This document shows, in pieces, positions 19,587 to 28,220 of a stretch of DNA of 64,000 bases. Position numbers and translations under genes: made by a program. The notes under the pieces were generated by a model, which worked only from the letters and a program-made list of their open reading frames with translations, searched no databases and was not told the origin of the DNA. This DNA is from Parabacteroides sp. PF5-6 (GTDB taxonomy: Bacteria; Bacteroidota; Bacteroidia; Bacteroidales; Tannerellaceae), in NCBI RefSeq assembly GCF_029504695.1, contig NZ_JAQFIN010000008.1, positions 1 to 64,000 of the forward strand. The letters run 5' to 3'. The stretch's first letter is position 1; the number at the start of each line of letters is the position of its first letter.

Positions 19587-21476
19587 TCAATTCTTTTGTA
19601 CTACCTCATTGATCATCCAGGCCCAAAGGTTACCGACGATCTTGGTATAATTGTTGATTTCGTTCGGATTCTTATACGCCTCCGTCAGCCGGGCATCCGT
19701 GGCGTAAGAGGGCACGTTATATGCCGAGAACACTTCGGTATCACCCATATAGACAATACGTTTCACCGGATCGACACCCAGGATCATGCCGCCATCACCG
19801 CCTCCGTTGGCATGCATCGTGTTTTTATTCTGGTCTTTCCGCGCATCGCGGTAGGTGATCAGCTGAATCACATTGGGATCGGTCACAACGGCTGCGCCCC
19901 ATAATTCATTTTCGATCCAGTGGCGGATATCGGAGTTGGCCGTCAGGTTCGTTTTGAAAGGACCGTCTTTCCAGAAATAGCTCGTACGCTCGTTCAATTC
20001 GAACGGAACCAGCATGCCGGTGCGATAAGTCCCCCAGTTGCCAATCGAAACGTTAGCGCTGCCCCCTTTCTTCACATTATACCAATGCGGTGTGACTCCG
20101 CGAACCTGATCGCGGAACATCAGGTAATTGGTCGAAGTCTTTCCCAAGAGCGTATTTTGCGCCATGGTCGGCGTGATTGTCGGATCTTTCCAGTCGTACG
20201 AAAGGATCAACACCCGGTTTTGCGAACGGTTCAGCCAGTTCATGACGCGCTGAGCCGTTTGTGCGGTCGGACGGCTTCTTTCATTGAGGAAGATGATATC
20301 GAAAGTTTCCAGGTAACTATCCGTCAACTTGTTCAGTTTGTCATGCACATCGGTCGTTTCAAATGTGATCACTCCCGTTTCGACGGTCTTTCCCGGTCCG
20401 AAATGTTGCTGAAGCAAGCGGCGCATATCTCTGCCGCGCAGTTCCATCGCACCGAAGAAGCTGTTCCATACTTTAGTATTATCGTAATTCCCCAGGCTGC
20501 CGGCCGTGCTATAGCCATAACACAGGTAGTTATCATCCAGGCTCAACACCCGGATATTCTTCGGCTGAGGTTTGGGGGTATTCACTTCAATATAAAGCGT
20601 AAGGGCATAATGCTGGCCATGGATGTAGTTCAAGCCGCTTTTCTCGAAAGTAAACACCTGCCCATCTTCCGTGCTTACGGTGATCTTCAGGGTTTGTCCC
20701 GAGCAGTTCACCGGATTGAACGCCAGATGTCCGAATGCATAGTCTGATGTGGCGTTCGGAACAGGCAGTCCGCCCTCTTCTATTCGTAACGTCGTAGCCG
20801 AAGATCCGCCAACCAGGTCGAAATACCGTGCGAAATTCGGATCGCTTTCCGGCAAGGTCAGATTGATCTTCGCATCCGTAAAGTTGATCAACTTGCCGGT
20901 TGGCGCTTCCACCTTAATACTGTTCACCACCAGTCCATTTACATTCGAATGGATCTGGAACCGGAAGAAGCTACAGGTAGAGGTGAAATAGAGGTTCAAG
21001 TTCTCATCCGGGTAAATCGACGCCGGCGCGGCAACATTAAACTTATAGGGATTAACATGCTCTTCCGAATCATTCCCTTTCTGCACCTGCAGGGCACCAA
21101 TGGGTGCGACCTTCACCCTTTCCGGGTTGGTCGATGTATTGATTTCATACGGATGGTAAGCATAAAAGGTATGCTTCGATGACTTGTCGACAAAAGGGAG
21201 CGCTTCGACAAATTGTATGCCTCCGTTAATCCTGGAGATGGTCAGGGGGATAGGGCCATCCAGCGTATTGGCTGTCCGGACATACAAGCCGACCTTTTCC
21301 CCTACCGCCCAGTAAGGCGTATAATTACTTGCCCGCGTTTGCGGATCGAGTGGAAAGACGTTGATCTGCCCGGCTTTTCCGGTCAACTCTTCCATTTGAG
21401 TTCTTTCATTTTGACTCTCACAAGCCCCCAGTATCAGGAGCGTGAGTAAGCATAAGAATAAATTCGCTTTCTTCAT
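19587..21476 (-). CDS. Fimbrillin-like lipoprotein with extra C-terminal alpha/beta domain, putative tip
   Basis: Last gene of the pilus operon, 629 residues. The lipobox gives Cys19. Residues about 25-300 resemble Mfa-like fimbrillin domains (TRASNYTPYWAVGEKVGLYV, then HTFYAYHPY and a late SGLNYIHGQHYALTLYIEV). A T-R-A motif at Arg48 could be a maturation site. Residues about 310-625 form a separate domain starting NIRVLSLDDNYLCYGYSTAG. It has alternating strands and helices (FDIIFLNER, RVLILSYDWKDP) and an ending IVYMGDTEVFSAYNVP followed by a C-terminal helix. This outline recalls class I amidotransferase-like folds, without an obvious catalytic triad. Position and the non-pilin domain suggest a tip adhesin. 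That role is inference. Confidence 0.7.
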   Translation of the reverse strand: MKKANLFLCLLTLLILGACESQNERTQMEELTGKAGQINVFPLDPQTRASNYTPYWAVGEKVGLYVRTANTLDGPIPLTISRINGGIQFVEALPFVDKSSKHTFYAYHPYEINTSTNPERVKVAPIGALQVQKGNDSEEHVNPYKFNVAAPASIYPDENLNLYFTSTCSFFRFQIHSNVNGLVVNSIKVEAPTGKLINFTDAKINLTLPESDPNFARYFDLVGGSSATTLRIEEGGLPVPNATSDYAFGHLAFNPVNCSGQTLKITVSTEDGQVFTFEKSGLNYIHGQHYALTLYIEVNTPKPQPKNIRVLSLDDNYLCYGYSTAGSLGNYDNTKVWNSFFGAMELRGRDMRRLLQQHFGPGKTVETGVITFETTDVHDKLNKLTDSYLETFDIIFLNERSRPTAQTAQRVMNWLNRSQNRVLILSYDWKDPTITPTMAQNTLLGKTSTNYLMFRDQVRGVTPHWYNVKKGGSANVSIGNWGTYRTGMLVPFELNERTSYFWKDGPFKTNLTANSDIRHWIENELWGAAVVTDPNVIQLITYRDARKDQNKNTMHANGGGDGGMILGVDPVKRIVYMGDTEVFSAYNVPSYATDARLTEAYKNPNEINNYTKIVGNLWAWMINEVVQKN

Positions 21477-21491
21477 TTTGTTTTCATATTA

Positions 21492-23765
21492 TTATTTAGG
21501 TACACATATAAGGGCTACGCCTAAATTCCCATTCCCGCTTATATTGCCTCCACTTCCCGACGCGACAAAGGCGGGTTCCCCGGATGCCGGATGGTTAGGA
21601 TCCCATTCCACATGCGTGCTGCTTGTTATGGGTATTTTGTAATAGTAATTGCAAATCTCATTGGAGGTAACCACATACTCTCTATTGTATTCGTCAAAGA
21701 TGGAGATCTCATATTTGCTTACCAATTGCTTGACAAAGGCATATCCTTTGGTCTCATCTGTCGGAACACGCAGATAAGTCATATGGTATGTATATGGATT
21801 TGCGTAATGTGCAGTCCCATCACTCGGATGTCTTCCTTCTATGCGCAGAATGGTACCATCCGCTTTTGTGAAACAGACGTTAACAGGAACATTGAGAAAA
21901 CCGGTGACATATCCTTCGATGTAAAACGCATGCAGCACATCTTTTTCCGGGTCTCCCGTGACCGTATAATCCAATGCCGGAACGCTGTAGATAAACAACA
22001 ATTGGGAATGATTGGGCAAGTCAGCGTTGAAATCAGCCTGCCTGTTGATCATCGTTTCCTGTACTTTCCGGCCTTCTTTTACCATGATGATTTCATATTC
22101 ATCATTGCGTCCGGATATTTTCCGACTGATCCATTGCTGATACAAATTGGAATAGTCGCGTATGAACCAATGGTACACCTTCACCGGATGCCATTTCACC
22201 TCATAGATATCCGTGCTGCCGATCGTATTGCCCTGGCTACGTTGCGCCCAGGGTTGGATATGGATATCAGCCGACAAATGCGGGCCGGCCACTTCCGGAG
22301 GCGTCAGTTTGTTGATGGTGATCTCATAAATATTATTCCGCACCACGCCATAACAGCCCAAGGCGGTTCCCGAACCGCCGAAATGCTGGATGGGGATAAT
22401 ATAATAGAGTTGTCCCTGCGGGCAATAACGCAGTCCGTAGGTTTCAAAATAATCCGTTCCTTTTCCGTCCAGCTTGTATTTACCTTCTTCTTCGATCAGT
22501 GCTAACGTCTCTTTGAAATTGGTCAGGCCCGGCAGAGTAAACGTAGGATCGGTCAGGATTCTGTTCAGTTCTTCCTGACTGATCACGGTATTCTGATAGA
22601 TATAATAATTCTCCGTACCATTATAACCCATCGGTTTATATTTATAACCGACAATCAGGCGGGTGATCTGATCGGCATATTCGGATAGACTCTCTCCTTT
22701 CGCGTCGATTGTATTTTCAAGTACATATTTATACTCACCAAGCGAATGACCGACATGGGCCGAGGGAAGGTGCAGAGCACCCTTATCGTTCACAAAGAGG
22801 CTGTTGAAATGATCGGCCTTGTCTTTGTCTTCAGTAAACATACCGTAATTCGGATCCTGGGCATAGAGCGTTTCCATCGTGGGATCGTAGCTCTCGCCGG
22901 TCGTCTCTTTTCTCATCCAGTGCGTAAAGTTATTGGTGATATCCAGTCCCCAGGTGACCGAATTTTCATCGATGCCCGGAGGAAACTGAAAACCATCCGC
23001 ATGTTTAACGGTGACCTTCGCCACCAACCGGTCGACACTGACCGCGATCGGAGCCTTATGCGACTCGGTTGCCGTCCGGGTAAGCTGATCTTTTGTCACT
23101 TCCACCAAACCCTGGTGATTGGTCATCAGGATACCTTTGCCATCTATCAACACTCCGGTCTGCGGATCAATGGTCGCAGCAACAGCAGTCGTGAAGTTAT
23201 ACAGGAAGTTTCCTTTGTTGGTCGCTTTATACACGGCCGACTCGAACGAGTTATCTTTATCCTGCCCGTTCAGGATCACCAGCATCTTATAAGGTTTGTC
23301 TTTCACCCGCTGGGCAAAAGTGGCAAACTCATACCCCTCCCGGTATTCCGGCGACAGATGATTGCCGGAAGGGATAATAAAGAGGCCTTTGGGATCGACC
23401 TCATCGGCATCCTCCTTCTCATCAATCCAGAGGGTGGGATCGCTCGTGTCCGTCCAGCCTTCGGGTGTCTCCAGATTATATTCAAACACATATTCAACCT
23501 TACATTTTGTCGCTGAATTTTCATTGCCATCGTACAAGACCACCCGGACACTATGAACGGCCAGTTCATCCGCACTACCCAATACCTCTTCTCCCCGGGT
23601 AAAAGCGGAGAGATCACCGGTCTTCACCTTCAGGGAAAGGTAAGCCTCCCCTTCCGGAGCCGGCTGACCACTCCCTTCCACACCGGATTCTTCCACACAA
23701 GAAGTACCCCATAAGCCCAAGGCCACTACAATACCTATTATATTTAATATATTCTTGAATCTCAT
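21492..23765 (-). CDS. Mfa1-like pilus subunit with long C-terminal extension
   Basis: Type V pilus subunit of 757 residues. The lipobox gives Cys23, and T-R-G at Arg57 is a candidate protease-maturation site. The Mfa1/FimA fold spans roughly residues 40-535, ending in the operon-wide signature GVVRNNIYEITINKL and DIHIQPWAQRSQ. Unlike its neighbours it continues for about 220 residues (starting IYEVKWHPVKVYHWFIRDY) with a beta-rich extension ending in a glycine-rich tail. An extended subunit may cap the shaft or carry a ligand-binding part, as accessory subunits do in Porphyromonas Mfa pili. It is separated by 15 nt from the next gene. Confidence 0.82.
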   Translation of the reverse strand: MRFKNILNIIGIVVALGLWGTSCVEESGVEGSGQPAPEGEAYLSLKVKTGDLSAFTRGEEVLGSADELAVHSVRVVLYDGNENSATKCKVEYVFEYNLETPEGWTDTSDPTLWIDEKEDADEVDPKGLFIIPSGNHLSPEYREGYEFATFAQRVKDKPYKMLVILNGQDKDNSFESAVYKATNKGNFLYNFTTAVAATIDPQTGVLIDGKGILMTNHQGLVEVTKDQLTRTATESHKAPIAVSVDRLVAKVTVKHADGFQFPPGIDENSVTWGLDITNNFTHWMRKETTGESYDPTMETLYAQDPNYGMFTEDKDKADHFNSLFVNDKGALHLPSAHVGHSLGEYKYVLENTIDAKGESLSEYADQITRLIVGYKYKPMGYNGTENYYIYQNTVISQEELNRILTDPTFTLPGLTNFKETLALIEEEGKYKLDGKGTDYFETYGLRYCPQGQLYYIIPIQHFGGSGTALGCYGVVRNNIYEITINKLTPPEVAGPHLSADIHIQPWAQRSQGNTIGSTDIYEVKWHPVKVYHWFIRDYSNLYQQWISRKISGRNDEYEIIMVKEGRKVQETMINRQADFNADLPNHSQLLFIYSVPALDYTVTGDPEKDVLHAFYIEGYVTGFLNVPVNVCFTKADGTILRIEGRHPSDGTAHYANPYTYHMTYLRVPTDETKGYAFVKQLVSKYEISIFDEYNREYVVTSNEICNYYYKIPITSSTHVEWDPNHPASGEPAFVASGSGGNISGNGNLGVALICVPK

Positions 23766-23804
23766 CTTGCCTGTTTTTTTTACAATTAGAAGATCAATCG
23801 CCGG

Positions 23805-25370
23805 TTACCGGATATTTATACCTGTTTCAATGTTCTTATATAAATCGGGCATATCCTCCTCCGGGAAACCTGACCTGACCATTGTGAGGTGCGGGAAGAT
23901 ATATGGACTACCCGGTCCTTCTATCTTATTGATATGGATCGTATAGTGGGTATTACGCAAAACGCCATAATGCCCATGGACGAGAGCTGCATCGTCGGAA
24001 TCGCCTAAGTGTAAGATCTTGACAGCATAATAATTGATCCCATTATGATAGTAGGTGATCCCCGCCACACCGGAAAAAGATTCATTACACAATTCATCAT
24101 TATGATAAGGTCTCCCGCCAATGAATGTATAGCCGGAACTCTTCGCCCGAAGGATGGCTTCGCTCAGAGCCGGGCGCGAACCGGCAGGGGTATTCTCTGC
24201 TTTTTTCGCAAACTCATTCATCTCCCGGAAGCTAAAGGTAGAGTTGTCGTAAACATAAAAGCCCTCTCCGGCAGTTTCCACATTGGCCGGTTTATACGTA
24301 CAACTGATCAACGCGCGCGTGATCACATTCTTTTCGGTCTGATCCGTAAGATCCATTGTGTTCTCCAGGCAATACTCGGAGCCGTTGAGCGCGTTATTCA
24401 ATACAGGCATCAGGCCGCCTGAGTTTATCACATAAATGAAATTATCTTCAAGCACGAAATTATTGGTCTTCTTAAAACCGGTATAGTTCGGATCTTCGCC
24501 ATATTCATTCTCCCGGTCAGTACTACTGAACCGTTTAATCCAGAAGGTATACCGGTTGGTGATATCCAGCTCCCATCTCACATTGCTAACTTCCGCACCG
24601 CTAGTGGCTGTTGGGATCGTCGTTTCCCCCACAGGAGGTGCAAGGGTTACCTTGCCGACCACCCGTCCGACGGTTGCTCTAAACGGAGAATTATGCGCTG
24701 CACGGACAGTTGCCGACAGTTCGTCTGCCGGGACATCGATCAATCCCGGGCCACTGGTCATCAGGAAGTAGTTTGCTTTTGCCAGGCCACTGACATTGAC
24801 CGACTTACCCTCTCCTTCTTCCAATTTATGAGCCGCACTCACCTGATTATACGTATCCCCCTCCCGCGTATGCTGCTCCAGATAGTCGTTCGGGTTCACG
24901 ATAACCAACATCTTATAATCCATCAAAGGAACCTTACGGGCATAGGTAATAAAATGCCACTTATCTTTTTGATCGACGGTATTGGCCAGGTCTCTTTTAT
25001 CCTCGGAATTATCCTTCCAGGCCTGTCCGCTACTGCTATTATCGGTTTCAATATTGAAACTAAAGGCTTTCACCACCTTGGATGTAGCCAATTCCCCATC
25101 ATACAATACCAGCCTGACCTTCTTCACATAGTCTTCTTCCGACTCACCGGCAGACGATTCGCCCTCATATCCTTTGGTTATCAGATATGATTTGAAATCT
25201 ATAGCCAAAGCGAGGTAAGCCGTATCCGTCGTCGCAGGTATGACGGGGTCGGGTGTGGTCAATATACTGTCATTGGTACATGCCCCCAAGGTTAAGAGAC
25301 TTAACATCAGGACATGGATCCAAACATTTTCCAATAGTTGAGACACCCTATGTATGAGTTTGTGTTTCAT
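23805..25370 (-). CDS. Mfa1-like pilus subunit (521 aa)
   Basis: Lipoprotein precursor of a type V pilus subunit. The signal region is unusually long, with lipobox Cys31 (LTLGAC). The maturation candidate is T-K-G at Lys66. The fold shows family landmarks (VRWELDITNRYTFWIKR, EYCLENTMD, ALISCTYKP, YHNGINYYAVKILHLGD) and the terminal signature GVLRNTHYTIHINKIEGPG. The final strand is atypical, ending NIETGINIR instead of the usual W-R-T-type finish, which may affect donor-strand exchange and so position in the fibre. Gap to the next gene is 39 nt. Confidence 0.85.
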   Translation of the reverse strand: MKHKLIHRVSQLLENVWIHVLMLSLLTLGACTNDSILTTPDPVIPATTDTAYLALAIDFKSYLITKGYEGESSAGESEEDYVKKVRLVLYDGELATSKVVKAFSFNIETDNSSSGQAWKDNSEDKRDLANTVDQKDKWHFITYARKVPLMDYKMLVIVNPNDYLEQHTREGDTYNQVSAAHKLEEGEGKSVNVSGLAKANYFLMTSGPGLIDVPADELSATVRAAHNSPFRATVGRVVGKVTLAPPVGETTIPTATSGAEVSNVRWELDITNRYTFWIKRFSSTDRENEYGEDPNYTGFKKTNNFVLEDNFIYVINSGGLMPVLNNALNGSEYCLENTMDLTDQTEKNVITRALISCTYKPANVETAGEGFYVYDNSTFSFREMNEFAKKAENTPAGSRPALSEAILRAKSSGYTFIGGRPYHNDELCNESFSGVAGITYYHNGINYYAVKILHLGDSDDAALVHGHYGVLRNTHYTIHINKIEGPGSPYIFPHLTMVRSGFPEEDMPDLYKNIETGINIR

Positions 25371-25408
25371 CTTTTGCTTTTTCTATTATTTGTCTACAAC
25401 TCTCCGGC

Positions 25409-26473
25409 TTAGAATTCATTCGGTTGATCTCTGACCACCCATTCGTTGATACTGATCTGGGTCGCAATCCATCCCATCTTGACTTCAGGGTCCGGATCCG
25501 GATCGGGATCGGGGTCAGGGTCCGGGTCGGGATTAGGATCCGGATCCGGATTTACCGGTCCCGGAGTCAGAAAAATCAATAATTTATACTCACACTCCCG
25601 GTCCATATACTCCTGGAGAGAAAGCCGCTTATATTCCTGTAGCTTTAAGGCATCCAGATAATCATTCAGATTGATATTCAACACGGTCGACAGCGTGGGG
25701 AAATGCCGGATGATCAATCGGTTTTCCCGGTCGTCGAACAGACGCAAGGTATGCAACTCGACCACTCCACCGGTATTTTTCCCGTTATTCTCTTTCAGGA
25801 ACGGTTGATAACTCCATTTCTCATTGCCCGGCATATTATAGGCATCATACGTGTTGTTGACAGCCTCCAAGCTAAACGTGAACTCATTGATATCGAACTT
25901 TGTCGTATCGGCAGTAGACTGAAGCACGATACGCAGGCTATTCGTATTCTTTGTCAAAGAGATGGTCGTGGTATCATCCCGGTTTACCCGCGTGTGATAC
26001 TGGGTGATCGCACCATGCCATAAAGGTTTCAGCGAGGTATCCAGGATATTTTTATCCCGTTCATGCAACTGCACTTTCAGGTCGCGTATGGTCGAGATGC
26101 CCGGAGTCATACGCGTGGCATATCCGTGATCGCTGTGGATGCCGGGAAACGCCACAAACTGAGTAGCCGCTTTATACGCCTCGGGCAAGCCCATGATATA
26201 CCCCTTGGGGAAGGTGGTGCCGGCAGGGCTTTCATCCGCCAGTTTCTCAATATAAACTCCATCTTCATCAAACAGATAAAGATCAATTTTGGAAACCTGT
26301 TTGTGGAAAAGGTCTTCAAAGGCCATATTATAATCATACACGAAACGTATATAAGAATAATACTCATTCGGCTCCGACGGAGGACAGGGATCCTGACCGT
26401 CACGAATACATGATGACATGAACAAAGTCAGGCCTATACAACCATAACATAGGTATTTGTTTAATCTGTTCAT
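25409..26473 (-). CDS. FimB/Mfa2-like pilus anchor lipoprotein
   Basis: Anchor subunit of 354 residues that fixes type V pili to the outer membrane and limits their length. The lipobox gives Cys22 (MSSC). The Mfa2 hallmark YSYIRFVYDYNMAFEDLFHKQVSKIDLYLFDEDG is present across residues about 39-73 (quoted only as the start YSYIRFVYDYNM). No T-[RK]-[AG] maturation motif is seen early in the protein, as expected for an uncleaved anchor. Near the C-terminus a (Asp-Pro) run of roughly ten repeats, with one Asn-Pro, precedes a last strand MGWIATQISINEWVVR. The anchor lies sixth in the operon, between major-subunit-like genes. Confidence 0.88.
   Translation of the reverse strand: MNRLNKYLCYGCIGLTLFMSSCIRDGQDPCPPSEPNEYYSYIRFVYDYNMAFEDLFHKQVSKIDLYLFDEDGVYIEKLADESPAGTTFPKGYIMGLPEAYKAATQFVAFPGIHSDHGYATRMTPGISTIRDLKVQLHERDKNILDTSLKPLWHGAITQYHTRVNRDDTTTISLTKNTNSLRIVLQSTADTTKFDINEFTFSLEAVNNTYDAYNMPGNEKWSYQPFLKENNGKNTGGVVELHTLRLFDDRENRLIIRHFPTLSTVLNINLNDYLDALKLQEYKRLSLQEYMDRECEYKLLIFLTPGPVNPDPDPNPDPDPDPDPDPDPDPEVKMGWIATQISINEWVVRDQPNEF
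25488..25551 (-). repeat. 6-bp tandem repeat encoding an Asp-Pro run
   Basis: GGATCC/GGGTC-type hexamers repeated about ten times encode alternating Asp and Pro in the Mfa2-like anchor. A 6-bp period keeps the frame when units are gained or lost, so length variation would change linker length without frameshift. Confidence 0.8.
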
Positions 26474-26524
26474 CCTTTTATTTTATTGTTTTATATGCTG
26501 TATATTGATTTATGAAAGCTCACT

Positions 26525-28102
26525 TTATTCGCCCGGTTTCAGGTCTTCCTCCCACTCCCTGCCATACCAGGGGTTGATGGTGATATCGGCAGAGACATAG
26601 CCTTCGTTGGAAGAGTCGACACCGGGGCCTTTGATCGATTTGATCACGATTTTATATATATTGTTTCGGACCACTCCGTAGTAGCCGTAATCTTCTTCCG
26701 CTTTAATCCGGTCGTCCACGCCGAAATGCATGATTGGGATCCGGTAGACATTCAGTCCGTCTTTATGATACGTCAGCTTATTCAAGGAAGTAGTCACGAA
26801 CTCGGTAGGCTCTGCATTTCCTTCTTTATTGAAATTGAAAGGAGAGTTCTCCATTTTCTGCGCACTTTCCAATACAGCCTTCAAGGCGGCCATGTCGGAT
26901 GGGTACGTACCATTATACCATTCAACCGCCTGGGCATGGCTGAATACCTTCCATTGTTTGCCCTCAGGTTCGGTTTTGTCTTCAAAAGAATAGTACGAAT
27001 GAATGTCTTTCAGTCCTTTGGGTTCGGTGATCTGCACCTTCAGTAGGATTTGGGTCGTATAGGTTTTCGGATCCGTTTTGTCTTTGTTCTGATCCGCTTT
27101 CGCCATCGTATTTTCCAAGACATAGCGATAATATGTGGTTGTCGCCGTGGTCGGATTCCAATCCAGGTAACGATCAGTCTGGTTCAATCCCAGAAGGGTG
27201 AAATGTTCTTTTTTCTTGGTTTCATCGGTTAGGAATATCTCGTTCGTATCAAAGTTAGGGTCTTTGGCGTAGACTTCATTACGCGGGTTATGGAAACCGC
27301 TTTCCTGCACACCGGTAATCAGATAATCGGCCTGACGCATCAGATACGTTTGTTTGTTGGTCACATCCACATCCCAGCTCACATTTCCGATCTTTCCGCC
27401 AAACTCCACTTCGTCTTTAGCAAATCCTTTGTGCACGGATACTTTAGCCACGATGCGTTCGACCGGGATATAGGCCGGAGCAGCTGTGGCTTCGCTATCT
27501 CTGTTCTTAAGCATCGATTGTGGTACGTAAATAATACCTCCGGCATTGCTCATCAGGAAATAGCTTTTTTTGTCTGTGTCATAAAATGTTTCAGCCGAGG
27601 TTCCGATTATAGCCGTCTGCAAGTCTTTCAAGGTGTTGTAACCCGACGGGAAGTTTTCTTCCGCTTTGCCGATGGAAGAGAGAAGGGCGTCGGATGCATT
27701 GACCAGTACAACCAGTTGATAATCCTGTTTCTTCAGGTCGATCGCTTTAGAAACAAATTGACTCTGGTTACCACTATGCACATGATTTCCATTAAAATTT
27801 TCTTCTCCGTTTGTTTTGGCTTCAATGTTGAAGTTGTAGAGTAGTTTGCTGTTTTCCCCTGCCGCTTCATAAAATAAGGCATGAACGGAAACTACGGCCT
27901 TTTCTTCCTTCGTGCCGTAATCCGTACCGGTGGCCCGTGTGGATAAAGACGGATCGGTTTCCATCTGAAGCGACAGAAAAACATCTCCTCTTTTCTTATT
28001 GCCGTATAATGAGAAGTCATTATCGTCGTCACTGCAGGCAGTGAACGCGCCTATCAGGCACACGCATAATGCCAATAGCCCTATTTTATTCCGGATATTC
28101 AT
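26525..28102 (-). CDS. Mfa1-like pilus subunit (525 aa)
   Basis: Type V pilus subunit with lipobox Cys23 (FTAC, followed by SDDDND) and maturation candidate T-R-A at Arg56. Family landmarks are VSWDVDVTNKQTYLMRQ, YVLENTM, VLLKVQITEPKG-like strand, HKDGLNVYRIPIMHFG and terminal GVVRNNIYKIVIKSIKGPG followed by DITINPWY. A helical insertion around residues 385-420 (VFSHAQAVEWYNG) is shared with the 568-residue subunit. It is preceded by a 118-nt gap containing a perfect 13-bp hairpin, so its level may differ from the upstream subunits. Followed after 51 nt by the Mfa2-like anchor. Confidence 0.88.
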   Translation of the reverse strand: MNIRNKIGLLALCVCLIGAFTACSDDDNDFSLYGNKKRGDVFLSLQMETDPSLSTRATGTDYGTKEEKAVVSVHALFYEAAGENSKLLYNFNIEAKTNGEENFNGNHVHSGNQSQFVSKAIDLKKQDYQLVVLVNASDALLSSIGKAEENFPSGYNTLKDLQTAIIGTSAETFYDTDKKSYFLMSNAGGIIYVPQSMLKNRDSEATAAPAYIPVERIVAKVSVHKGFAKDEVEFGGKIGNVSWDVDVTNKQTYLMRQADYLITGVQESGFHNPRNEVYAKDPNFDTNEIFLTDETKKKEHFTLLGLNQTDRYLDWNPTTATTTYYRYVLENTMAKADQNKDKTDPKTYTTQILLKVQITEPKGLKDIHSYYSFEDKTEPEGKQWKVFSHAQAVEWYNGTYPSDMAALKAVLESAQKMENSPFNFNKEGNAEPTEFVTTSLNKLTYHKDGLNVYRIPIMHFGVDDRIKAEEDYGYYGVVRNNIYKIVIKSIKGPGVDSSNEGYVSADITINPWYGREWEEDLKPGE

Positions 28103-28171
28103 ATCGCAAAGTTTGAATCTTTAAAAAAGATATATAAGTAGCTTGTTATTTGTTTGTCAGTATGTTTATAT

Positions 28172-28206
28172 CTTCCCGGAATTCAAAGGGGACGAATTCC
28201 GGGAAG
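28172..28206 (-). terminator. Strong intercistronic hairpin between two pilus genes
   Basis: CTTCCCGGAATTC (28172-28184) and GAATTCCGGGAAG (28194-28206) form a perfect 13-bp stem with a 9-nt loop, 15 nt past the stop of the 542-residue subunit. On the minus strand it is followed by ATATAAAC rather than a T-run. It is more likely an attenuator or messenger-stability hairpin than a full terminator. Confidence 0.6.
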
Positions 28207-28220
28207 AGAGGTTTACTTAA

